Assembly: GCA_016711045.1 (NCBI GenBank)
Contig: JADJTT010000007.1
Span: forward strand, 186,001 to 250,000
Source: Saprospirales bacterium
GTDB lineage: Bacteria; Bacteroidota; Bacteroidia; Chitinophagales; Saprospiraceae
Length of the DNA stretch: 64,000 nucleotides
Reading direction: 5' to 3'
Below the pieces are notes generated by a model. The model was not told the DNA's origin, ran no database searches, and saw nothing but the letters and a program-made list of their open reading frames with translations. Made by a program: the position numbers and the translations under genes. The number at the start of each line of letters is the position of its first letter. Positions within the stretch are counted from its first letter, which is position 1. Below are positions 53,994-62,750 of this stretch, piece by piece.

Positions 53994-56900
53994 TTAATGC
54001 TTATTGAACATCAAGGATCCCAGGTTCTTGCCGCCCAATACGAAGTTGAGCGTATACATCCCTTGTGGGTAACTACTTGCATTCAAAGAGAACTGTCCGG
54101 TAGATACTTCTCCTTCACTGAGGCGAAGTTGGTCGATCTGCCTGCCTTGCATATCAAATACCCGCAACAGAAGCTGCTGGTTGGAAGGCAGTTGGTGCTT
54201 AACCGTCAGCACATCGCTGACCGGATTCGGGAATACGTCCTGTATGTATGCTTGAAGCAAGTTCGTAGGTTCATCGGTACCGGAAACCCCGGTTTCGAAC
54301 AAATTGAGGATTTCCTGCGCCGTCAACGCCTTGTTGTAGATCTTCACGTTGTCAAGTGCACCGGTGAAGTAGAGTTTGCCACCCACCGGGTCGCTCCCGA
54401 AATTCAATGGCCGTCCGGTAGTGTTGAGTTCGCCATCTACGGGATTGGAGTTTGCTTCTGCTCCATTGACATAGATGATGTCGTTCGTGCCATCATGGAC
54501 CATGGTGACATACCACCAGAAACCCACCACCATTTCGTTGCCATCCCCGCTGTCCATATTATGGATCAACTCAGGGAACTGGGCGTTATTGTAGTTGGTC
54601 GTCCACACGATTTTGAGGTGCTGAGGAATGGAAATTTTCCAGCGCTCATCCCAGTGGCCGAAATCAATGACATAACATTCCGGATCGGTAGTTACCGCGT
54701 CCACCCGGATCCAGAAGGACACCGTCGCGTAGTCGGAGATCAATTGGGGCGCGTTGGGTACCAATACGGAATCCTGCATCCCATCGAATTTTATGTTCTG
54801 GCCTCCGAACCCGTTGGTGGCTGCTTCGAATACCGGATCCCCGCCAATAACCCCGTCGTTGTGGTAAGGCGTGGCATCCTTGGCATCGCCATCGAATGGA
54901 TAATGCGCCACCAAACCAGGCTCACTTGTTACAATGGGTTCGGTCGTACTGATCGTGAGTTCGGAATTGGTGGAGTTGTTGCCCGAGAGGTCGAAGGCAT
55001 ACACCTCAAAGGTGTAAAGCGTCAAGGGTTCCAACCCACCTACGTAGTAGGAAAGCGAGGATGCGGAAATGGAATCTGCATACACCCCGTCTACAAACGT
55101 CACGTAACCAGCTACCTGCGTGTCGTCAATAGAAGCATCCCAGGTAAAAATGATCGAGTTGGAGGCGGCATTACCCTGGAGGTTGCCAGGAGGAGTGGGC
55201 GGCGTAATATCCGGTTCTTCATCCAATCCCGTGGTCACGTTGCGGGTAGTCATTACAGACTCATTCCCTTCCGCGTCGATGGCCGTAACTCCAAAAAGGA
55301 ATTCCGTCAAAGGCGTTAGTCCGGGGAAATAAGCCGTCAGGTTTGCCGTTGTGGCAGCCAATGCCCCATCGATGTACACATTATAGGCTACTACGCCCAC
55401 ATTGTCGATGGCAGGGTACCAGGACAGCGTGACGTGGTTGAACACCACTTCTGCCGTCAGGTTGAGCGGTGCATCGGGCGCTTCGGTATCCGTCACAACC
55501 GGAGGAGTACTCTGTGCAGCGTAGAGGTCTGCGATTTCGGAAGCAGAAAGAGCTACCTTATAGATTTGCACCTCGTCGATCATCCCGTCAAACCAAAGGC
55601 CGTTGCCAGGGCTATAGCCAATACCAAGAGGCATAGTCGTGTTATTCAGATCACCTACGACATCTTTCTCGGCCACCATGGCGCCGTCCATGTAGATGAT
55701 GTCTTTCAGTCCATCGTGTACCATGACCACATGTGTCCAGACGCCGACCTGCAATTCATTCCCGCCGCCGGAGTCCATATCGGAAATACCGCCGGTGTAA
55801 TTGGTGGTGAATACGGGCTTGCCGTGATCGGGCAGCGATATTTTCCAGCGTTCACTCCAATCGCCATGAGAAAGCAGGTAAACCTGGCCACTAGCAGGAA
55901 GGCTATTGGGGTTGACCCAGAAGCTGATCGTGGTTTTGGGCGTGTTGAGTTGGGGCGAATTGGCTGCGGTAACCTCGGTGCTCGTCCCATTAAACGCAGC
56001 TGCATTGTTAACTCTGTTAAATTGGTCGGGAGCAAAAGCTACTCCTGAAGAATGGTTGTGATAATCCGTTACATCCCAGCCATTCCCGCTAAATGGATAA
56101 TAGGCTACCATGTCGCCTGCCACCACAGGTTCCGGATTCTGAAGGCCATATAAGGCTGCAATTTGCGGGGCGCTAAGGGCAATATTGAAAATCGCTACGT
56201 CGTCGATCGTTCCATCAAAAAAGAGCCCGCCGCCAATGGGGTCGTAGCCGATTCCGAGTGGATGGTTGGTGGTATTGAGGTCGCCAACCACATCTTTCTC
56301 AGCGACCTGAACGCCATTCATGTAGATCAGGTCTTTCAGCCCATCGTGCACCATGACCACATGCGTCCAGACGTCGACCTGCAATTCGTTGCCGCCGCCA
56401 GAGTCCATGTCGGAAATGCCGCCGGAGTAGTTGGTGGTAAAGACAGGTTTCCCGTGGTCGGGAAGCGAGATCTTCCAGCGCTCTTGCCAGCCTCCATTTG
56501 ATAACAGAAAAACTTCTCCAGAAGGAGGTAAACTGTTTGGTTTTACCCAAAAACTGATTGTCGTATAGGGTGTTTGCAAGGCAATGGAATTATCTGCGGT
56601 AGCAGACCCGAATAGTGCATTGCCTCCCCAGCCGTGGCGATTGGCAACTGCCACTGCCGCATCATCCAGTTGGGCGGTGTTGCCAAACTGAGATTCGTCC
56701 AATCCGTTTCCATTCAGGCTGTAGCCAGCCACCAGTGGACTTGGTACACCAGGAAAAGTGGATTGGGCCGTATACAGATCACCGATTTCTGTGGCGGAAA
56801 GGGCGTAGTTATAAATTTCTACCTCGTCAAGTACTCCGTCAAACCAAAGGCCATTACCCGGACTATATCCAAAAGCCAGTGGTGCAGAAGCGTTGTTGAG

Positions 56901-58079
56901 TTCGCCGACCACATCTTTCTCTGCGACCATTGCTCCATCCATGTAGATAAAGTCTTTGGCCCCATCATGTACCATAACTACATGGGTCCACACGCCTGGC
57001 TGCAATTCATTGCCGCCACCGGAATCCATATCGGAAATACCGGCAGAATAGTTAGTCGTCCAAACGGGTTTACCATGATCGGGGAGGGAGATCTTCCATC
57101 GTTGACTCCAGTCACCAAAGGAAAGTAAGTACACTTGTCCGGATACAGGCAGGCTGTTGGGCTTTACCCAAAAGCTAACCGTCGTGTAGGGTGAATTGAG
57201 TTGGGCCCCATTGGGCGCTGTCACTTCTGTACTGGTGCCGTTGCAAAGCAATGCGCTGTTTCCATACCCAAACCGGTCGGTCGTAATTTTGCCGTCGACC
57301 ATGTTGGCATGGTTGACGAAACTGCTCCCGTCTCCTGCATTTCCATCAAAGGAATAGGACGCCACTTTGCCGGAGGCCACTGTAGGCGGGGTGTTTTGGA
57401 TCGCATATGCGGCTGCAATTTGAAAATCTGACAAAGCCACATCGAGCAAGATCACTTCATCTAATGCGCCATTAAAGAAATAATCATTGTCCAATGGGCT
57501 ATACCCGATACCGAGTGGGTGGGTGGTAGGGTTGAGGTCGCCAACCACATCCTTTTCAGCCACTTTGGCCCCGTTTATGTAAATTTTGTCTTTTGTGCCA
57601 TCGTGTACGCACACGACATGTGTCCAAACGCCGGGTTGCAGTTCATTGCCGGTACCCGCATCCATGTCGGAAATGCCGCCGGCATAGTTGGTCGTAAAGA
57701 TGACTTTTCCGTGGTCGGGAAGGGAAATCTTGAACCGTTCCTGCCATCCTCCCAGCGAAATAAGGAATACTTCGCCTGAAGCAGGCAGCTCGTTTACATT
57801 GATCCAAAAGGCAACAGTTGCCACAGGAGAGTTGAGTTGTGCGGCGTTCGCAGCGCGTACATAACTTTGTGTTCCATCAAAGGCCATGGCGCTGTTCGAC
57901 CAGCCGAAACGGTCTTGTGTAAGTAAAGCGCCGTTCACAGTTGCATGGTTGGCAAAGGCAGACGCATCTTTTGCATTTCCAGAAAAAGGATAATAGGCCA
58001 CCGGAACTTGCGCCTGCAACCCCGTGGTGGCCCATAGCAAACCAGTTAGAAGAAATACCTGATATAAAATCTTTTTCAT
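53994..58079 (-). CDS. Large T9SS-exported protein with five LamG domains and two fibronectin type III domains
   Basis: The 1361-residue protein has a signal peptide (about 1-24). Four tandem LamG/concanavalin-A-like domains follow (about 25-870), each about 205 residues and sharing the core WKISLPDHGKPVFTTNY, SDMDSGGGNELQ and WTHVVMVHDG. Two fibronectin type III domains lie at about 875-1060 and a fifth, more divergent LamG at about 1070-1275. A type A T9SS sorting domain ends it (VFPNPVSDVLTVKH). The LamG copies are near-identical in places, so DNA recombination can change their number. The LamG domains probably bind carbohydrate on the cell surface. It is the fourth gene of the SusC-SusD cluster. 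Confidence 0.88.
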   Translation of the reverse strand: MKKILYQVFLLTGLLWATTGLQAQVPVAYYPFSGNAKDASAFANHATVNGALLTQDRFGWSNSAMAFDGTQSYVRAANAAQLNSPVATVAFWINVNELPASGEVFLISLGGWQERFKISLPDHGKVIFTTNYAGGISDMDAGTGNELQPGVWTHVVCVHDGTKDKIYINGAKVAEKDVVGDLNPTTHPLGIGYSPLDNDYFFNGALDEVILLDVALSDFQIAAAYAIQNTPPTVASGKVASYSFDGNAGDGSSFVNHANMVDGKITTDRFGYGNSALLCNGTSTEVTAPNGAQLNSPYTTVSFWVKPNSLPVSGQVYLLSFGDWSQRWKISLPDHGKPVWTTNYSAGISDMDSGGGNELQPGVWTHVVMVHDGAKDFIYMDGAMVAEKDVVGELNNASAPLAFGYSPGNGLWFDGVLDEVEIYNYALSATEIGDLYTAQSTFPGVPSPLVAGYSLNGNGLDESQFGNTAQLDDAAVAVANRHGWGGNALFGSATADNSIALQTPYTTISFWVKPNSLPPSGEVFLLSNGGWQERWKISLPDHGKPVFTTNYSGGISDMDSGGGNELQVDVWTHVVMVHDGLKDLIYMNGVQVAEKDVVGDLNTTNHPLGIGYDPIGGGLFFDGTIDDVAIFNIALSAPQIAALYGLQNPEPVVAGDMVAYYPFSGNGWDVTDYHNHSSGVAFAPDQFNRVNNAAAFNGTSTEVTAANSPQLNTPKTTISFWVNPNSLPASGQVYLLSHGDWSERWKISLPDHGKPVFTTNYTGGISDMDSGGGNELQVGVWTHVVMVHDGLKDIIYMDGAMVAEKDVVGDLNNTTMPLGIGYSPGNGLWFDGMIDEVQIYKVALSASEIADLYAAQSTPPVVTDTEAPDAPLNLTAEVVFNHVTLSWYPAIDNVGVVAYNVYIDGALAATTANLTAYFPGLTPLTEFLFGVTAIDAEGNESVMTTRNVTTGLDEEPDITPPTPPGNLQGNAASNSIIFTWDASIDDTQVAGYVTFVDGVYADSISASSLSYYVGGLEPLTLYTFEVYAFDLSGNNSTNSELTISTTEPIVTSEPGLVAHYPFDGDAKDATPYHNDGVIGGDPVFEAATNGFGGQNIKFDGMQDSVLVPNAPQLISDYATVSFWIRVDAVTTDPECYVIDFGHWDERWKISIPQHLKIVWTTNYNNAQFPELIHNMDSGDGNEMVVGFWWYVTMVHDGTNDIIYVNGAEANSNPVDGELNTTGRPLNFGSDPVGGKLYFTGALDNVKIYNKALTAQEILNLFETGVSGTDEPTNLLQAYIQDVFPNPVSDVLTVKHQLPSNQQLLLRVFDMQGRQIDQLRLSEGEVSTGQFSLNASSYPQGMYTLNFVLGGKNLGSLMFNKH

Positions 58080-58112
58080 ACACCGATTGTTTTTTGGTTT
58101 AAAATAAATTGG

Positions 58113-61100
58113 TTAGTTGATCTTGATAAATCGTGCAGTATAATGTGTCTTTCCAGATGAACAGGAAATTAGATAGATACCGGACTGGTATTGTTGTACA
58201 TCCAATTCTACCCATGTTCGTCCTTCGCTTCGCTCTTCGTGTAACAGGCGGCCTGAGAGGTCGCGCACTTGCAGTAGGGCCTCCTCCGCCAATGGGTCCG
58301 GAAATCCGACGCTAAGGGTCTCGGATACCGGGTTGGGGAAAAGCGCCAGCTGTGCATGCTCTCCGGCAATCAATTCTTGTAGTGCAGTCAATTGTTGTTG
58401 GTATAAGGCTTTAACCGAATCGGGCACGAGGGCGTAGTCGTACAGGTAAACCTCGTCTATCACGCCCTTGAAGTTGTATTGTGCTTCACTGGGCAGCATC
58501 TGCCCCATGAGGAAGGCAAAACTGGAGAGGTGGATCTGCCCCGTCAGCGGCTGGTAATTGCGTAGCTCCCCATTCAAATAAAGGGCGAGCAACGCTCCGT
58601 CGTAGGTAGCGGCCACGTGGTAAAAGCTGTCGGTAGCCACCGGCACATCCATATCAAGGTCGGCAATGGAACTTACGGTTTTGACCGTCCATCGGATGAT
58701 TTTCTCCGGGGTTATGGAAAGCTTCCACCGGTTTTGCCAACTGCCATGTGAAAGCAAAAAGGTCTCCTTATCAGGCAAGTCGTAAGGATTGAACCAGCAA
58801 CTCACCGTGATCCCGTCCTGAAAATTGAGTATGGGGTCGTTGTTCACGGCAATATGCTGAGGCCCCCCATTGAAATAGTATGCGTTTTGTGGTTTGCCAA
58901 ATTGATCGGCGGTCAGCAGCGCACCGTTCACCTGTCCGTGCAGGTCATTGCCGCTGACATCATTGGCATTTCCCGTAAAGGGGTAATAGGCGATGAGGTT
59001 GCCGGCCGTGGCATTAAAGACCTTCACCAGCATATTGGTCGTTGCCGAGGTGGATAAGCCCTGGTCGTCGGTGACTTTGACGGAAAGCTGGACAACGCCT
59101 TCGGAGAGCGGAGCCGTCCATTGCACCAAACTGCCTGCCCCCGTAAAACTTCCCTGGGCACTGGTCCATTCGTAGAGCAAGGCGCTGTTTTCCGGGTCAG
59201 AAGCAAGGCAGGTTAGCTGAACCGAAGCTCCGGGCGCTGCATAAGGCGGATCTTTCTGGATCTCCAAAATTTGCGGTGGATCGTTGATCTCGGGTACGAT
59301 GGACAAGATCAGGTTCGCGGTGTCGCTGTTGCCATCCAGGTCTGTGACGATGCATTGAATTTCCGCATCGCCCGGCACCGCGGTCGCCTTGAACCACACT
59401 TCGCCGGTCGTTCCAATGATTGATCCAGCCGTAGTGGTCCATTGGAAAGTGAATTGCCCGGAATCGGCGTCTGAAACAGATGCGTAAATCGTGGTGGAAT
59501 CGCCCACCTCGATCGGATCTGTTTCTGCTGCAAGCCCTTTGATGCGCGGCGGCCAGGTATAGGCCTGGGCGCTCTGGTTGTAATCCACTACCACGCCGTC
59601 GACCAGCATTTGGTTTTTATCGTAGGAGATAGCGCCTCCTGCCGGGGTAACTGTGATCAAAAATGCCTCATTTGCCGGAATGGTCAGGTCTACCACACCA
59701 GAAATATTTTCCAAAATAAACGTCTCTGAAAGCGCTTCATACACATCGACCAGATCAGGCCCGGCATCGAATTGTATGGCCTTGGCAATGTTGTAGGAGT
59801 TATAGAACAGGTAGGTTGAATAGGCGTCGTTTCGGTAGAAATCAGTTTTGAGCAGGTCGAGCTTCAAGATTTTAGACACATTGGTTTTTTCCACGATAGC
59901 CCCGAGGTAGCCAATAGAAGAGGTTCCATAGAGCGCGAGGTTGGTAGCTGCCCACCCCCCTTGCAACGCATCGCCGGTAGAATAGGGCGAGTTGCCTTGC
60001 CACACCTCCCGCAGCGCTTCATAACCGATAACCTGATCCGGATCATTTGCGGACGACCAGGCAGAAGCATCCTGTAAGCTGGCCGGCAAAAATCCAGGAA
60101 AATACAACCGGCTGGCATTGGCCAGGTTGAGTACCCATTTGCCGATGGCGCGGGCAAAGCGTTTGTCGTAACGCACCATGGGAACCAGGGCACCAGCTTG
60201 CTGCATGCCGTTCATCTGGAACGCGTAGTCATTACCGCCGTCATTCGCTTCGCCAATAAGCCCGGATACATCAAATCCGCCCCAGTTGCCGACGATCGTA
60301 CCCCAGCCACGCAATTCCCCTTTGTCGAATGACCAGTTGACCATTTTCTCCACGTCGTAATCCGTGCCGAGTTCGGCGTTCATTTTGGCTGCAGTGAGGG
60401 TGCCGTATGGCAGTTGCAGTTCATAGGAAGGATTGGAGGACCAGTTATTCAAAAATTCGATAGACCACTCGGCGCCTTTCAGATATTCAGGGTTTCCGGT
60501 TTCTTTCCAGGCGTTGTACAACACCCAGGCAAATGTGCCGGCAGCTTCCGGCTCCGGCACGCCCGAATCGTTGGGTTCCATGGTCTTGAATTTCCATGCC
60601 CGGTAATTCATGTAGGCAGGTTCCCAGGGTGCTTCCTTGCCGCCCATCGCACGCACTGCCTCCAGAAAGAGATTGGCTATTGTGGAGAACTGTTGTTCCC
60701 CTTCGCCTCCCATGTCAGGATAGAGGTCGTATAACTGGTAGAAATACACATTGGGCATCATATCATACCACCAATCGCCGCCACTGCTCGCGCCTGCATT
60801 ATTGAGGTAGAGGTTCTCTCCGTTGGCTTTGTTGTAGAAGTCCTGGCTCATCAACAACCAATCTTTACCAAACTGGTCGCTCTTGTCCACTCCTACGAGG
60901 GTGGCGCCGACCATGGAAGGCAAGACATTGACGGCTTCGTTGCCAAGCGGGGAATTGGTGCCTACATACGTATGTAGCCTGAAACTTTCGTTTTGGGGAT
61001 AGTTGACTCCGGAGGGCATCAGGAAACACAAAGGCAAATATTGGCCGGTTTTTGTAATGTCGTACAAAAAAGCATCGTAGTTCTGTGCCACCTGCTTCCA

Positions 61101-61244
61101 GTCCCGCACGTTGTAAGGAGCCGGTTGATTCGGCATCATCTCCACCCGTGGCACCGCAATCTGCCCGGGTTGACCAAAAAGTAACGCAGCCACACCTAAA
61201 AAAAACGCCGTAAATACGCTATACCTAAAAATTTTCATTCGCAT
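58113..61244 (-). CDS. T9SS-exported hydrolase-like protein with Ig-like, LamG and sorting domains
   Basis: The 1043-residue protein has a signal peptide (about 3-25) and a 500-residue N-terminal region rich in Trp and Tyr with repeated helical segments (GGDWWYDMMPNVYFYQLYDL, WKFKTMEPNDSGVPEPEAAG), looking like an (alpha/alpha) barrel glycosidase or lyase, but of no family I can name. Two Ig/PKD-like domains (about 560-745), one LamG domain (about 755-955) related to those in the next gene, and a type A T9SS sorting domain (about 965-1043; ALFPNPVSETLSVGF) follow. The catalytic activity is inferred only. It lies between SusD and the LamG protein. Confidence 0.75.
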   Translation of the reverse strand: MRMKIFRYSVFTAFFLGVAALLFGQPGQIAVPRVEMMPNQPAPYNVRDWKQVAQNYDAFLYDITKTGQYLPLCFLMPSGVNYPQNESFRLHTYVGTNSPLGNEAVNVLPSMVGATLVGVDKSDQFGKDWLLMSQDFYNKANGENLYLNNAGASSGGDWWYDMMPNVYFYQLYDLYPDMGGEGEQQFSTIANLFLEAVRAMGGKEAPWEPAYMNYRAWKFKTMEPNDSGVPEPEAAGTFAWVLYNAWKETGNPEYLKGAEWSIEFLNNWSSNPSYELQLPYGTLTAAKMNAELGTDYDVEKMVNWSFDKGELRGWGTIVGNWGGFDVSGLIGEANDGGNDYAFQMNGMQQAGALVPMVRYDKRFARAIGKWVLNLANASRLYFPGFLPASLQDASAWSSANDPDQVIGYEALREVWQGNSPYSTGDALQGGWAATNLALYGTSSIGYLGAIVEKTNVSKILKLDLLKTDFYRNDAYSTYLFYNSYNIAKAIQFDAGPDLVDVYEALSETFILENISGVVDLTIPANEAFLITVTPAGGAISYDKNQMLVDGVVVDYNQSAQAYTWPPRIKGLAAETDPIEVGDSTTIYASVSDADSGQFTFQWTTTAGSIIGTTGEVWFKATAVPGDAEIQCIVTDLDGNSDTANLILSIVPEINDPPQILEIQKDPPYAAPGASVQLTCLASDPENSALLYEWTSAQGSFTGAGSLVQWTAPLSEGVVQLSVKVTDDQGLSTSATTNMLVKVFNATAGNLIAYYPFTGNANDVSGNDLHGQVNGALLTADQFGKPQNAYYFNGGPQHIAVNNDPILNFQDGITVSCWFNPYDLPDKETFLLSHGSWQNRWKLSITPEKIIRWTVKTVSSIADLDMDVPVATDSFYHVAATYDGALLALYLNGELRNYQPLTGQIHLSSFAFLMGQMLPSEAQYNFKGVIDEVYLYDYALVPDSVKALYQQQLTALQELIAGEHAQLALFPNPVSETLSVGFPDPLAEEALLQVRDLSGRLLHEERSEGRTWVELDVQQYQSGIYLISCSSGKTHYTARFIKIN

Positions 61245-61265
61245 CTCTCATTAATGAAAAAAGTT

Positions 61266-61300
61266 CTCTTCTCTTCACTCTTCACCCTTCACTCTTCACC
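61266..61300. repeat. CTCTTCACCCTTCA word tract (single arm)
   Basis: Four consecutive CTTCACYCTTCAC-like words between the SusD stop and the following gene. It matches the right arm at 27286-27311 but has no complementary partner nearby. Confidence 0.65.
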
Positions 61301-61303
61301 TAG

Positions 61304-62731
61304 TTAATAATTCGGATTCTGCTCTAACGCATTATTCAAATCCATTTCTGTTTGCGGCAATGGAAAAACCTCGTGTTTCCCCACCTGAAATCCGAGTAGG
61401 AGGTCCTGGGCAATACCCCATCGTACGAGGTCGAAAAAACGGTGCAATTCAAACCCCAACTCTACCTGACGTTCATGTCGAACCGCCTCCCGCATGGTTT
61501 GCTGGTCGGTAGTGGTGATGGCGGGCAGGGCAGTGGCTGGATCTGAAGCCTGTGCACGGGCGCGGGCGCGCACCTCTTCCAGCGGAGCCTGGGCATCCTG
61601 CACCTGGCCCAGTTCGGTATATGCTTCGGCCTCCCAGAGCAATACTTCGGCATACCGGATGGCGGTATAATTGATGTCGCCGTCCGCTTTTTGGGTCACC
61701 ACGGAGTCGGATTGCAAATACTTCCGTGGGCTATATCCTGTCGATGAGAAGGAGGGCTTATAGATCACTCCAAAATAGTCCTGGTTATTTTGGGCCACGG
61801 TGAACCTGAGGCGGGGGTCGTCCGGTTCGAACGCATTGACAAATGCCGCCGTCACTTCTGCAAAACCGTACCCACTAACTTTTTTGGAGGCCCACCATTG
61901 ATTGAGAAAATTGCCGACGCCCAATTCGAGGTTGGCATGCTGGATCTCCCAGACGGATTCGGAATTATTTTGGGTCTCTTTCCGGAAATTATCCCCATAA
62001 TCGGGCATAAGAGAATAGAGGCCCAGCGCTTTGATCTTGGACACATATTCCAGTGTTTTCCCCCAATTTTTCTCATATAAATAGGCTTTGGCAGCAAGGG
62101 CATAGGCAGCTCCTTTGGTGGCGCGTCCTACATCCGCAGGAAGGGGTACTTCCGGCAATAATTGAGCGGCGCGCTCGCAATCCAATTCAATTTGTGCGAA
62201 AATTTCGGCCTTCGGGGTGCGGGGAATTTTCAGTTCATCAGGTGGAATGAGCTCGGTAAAAAGCGGCACATCACCGAATACCTGCACCAGTGAAAAATAG
62301 TAATACGAACGCAGAAAAAGCGCTTCCCCCCTGATGCGCTCCCGGAGCGTTTCATTCATATCAATGGCATCCAGGTGGTCGAGCACGAGGTTGCACTGGG
62401 TAATGCCGGTATAGGGTACCTTCCAGAAATCGTTGAATTCTTCTGTCCGGGGTGTATAGGAAAAGGCTTCCAATTCGGTGAGACCCGGACGGGAGCCGTC
62501 GCCCCCGGTGATGGCTTCGTCGGAAGTGATCTCGGCAAAGGCCCAGAAAAAATTCTTGTTGTCGTTGTTCAGCAACAACGGCTGATAAGCTGCATTGATC
62601 GCCTGTACGGCATCGTCTTCCGTTTGGAAATACGAGCCTGCGTCGAGGATGGCAATCGGCTCCTTGTCGAGGATGCCCTGACAGGAGGTCAGGACAAGCA
62701 GGCAGCAAAGATATATTATTGACTTCATCAT
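61304..62731 (-). CDS. SusD/RagB-family surface glycan-binding lipoprotein
   Basis: The 475-residue protein has a lipoprotein signal (LLVLTSCQGILD, Cys near 17). The SusD/RagB TPR-like core starts LDKEPIAILDAGSYFQTEDDAVQAINAAYQPL and continues with DLVRWGIAQDLLLG and ETDLNNALEQNPNY at the end. SusD proteins cap the SusC barrel and bind glycan. It is 19 bases downstream of the SusC gene. The two define a polysaccharide utilisation locus. Confidence 0.95.
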   Translation of the reverse strand: MMKSIIYLCCLLVLTSCQGILDKEPIAILDAGSYFQTEDDAVQAINAAYQPLLLNNDNKNFFWAFAEITSDEAITGGDGSRPGLTELEAFSYTPRTEEFNDFWKVPYTGITQCNLVLDHLDAIDMNETLRERIRGEALFLRSYYYFSLVQVFGDVPLFTELIPPDELKIPRTPKAEIFAQIELDCERAAQLLPEVPLPADVGRATKGAAYALAAKAYLYEKNWGKTLEYVSKIKALGLYSLMPDYGDNFRKETQNNSESVWEIQHANLELGVGNFLNQWWASKKVSGYGFAEVTAAFVNAFEPDDPRLRFTVAQNNQDYFGVIYKPSFSSTGYSPRKYLQSDSVVTQKADGDINYTAIRYAEVLLWEAEAYTELGQVQDAQAPLEEVRARARAQASDPATALPAITTTDQQTMREAVRHERQVELGFELHRFFDLVRWGIAQDLLLGFQVGKHEVFPLPQTEMDLNNALEQNPNY

Positions 62732-62750
62732 GTGGAATGGTCGTTTTTGG

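Noticed and set aside
54000..57780. Long plus-strand open frames opposite the LamG gene (e.g. 53997-55319)
   Set aside because: They mirror the repeated LamG coding DNA and show no signal or family features.
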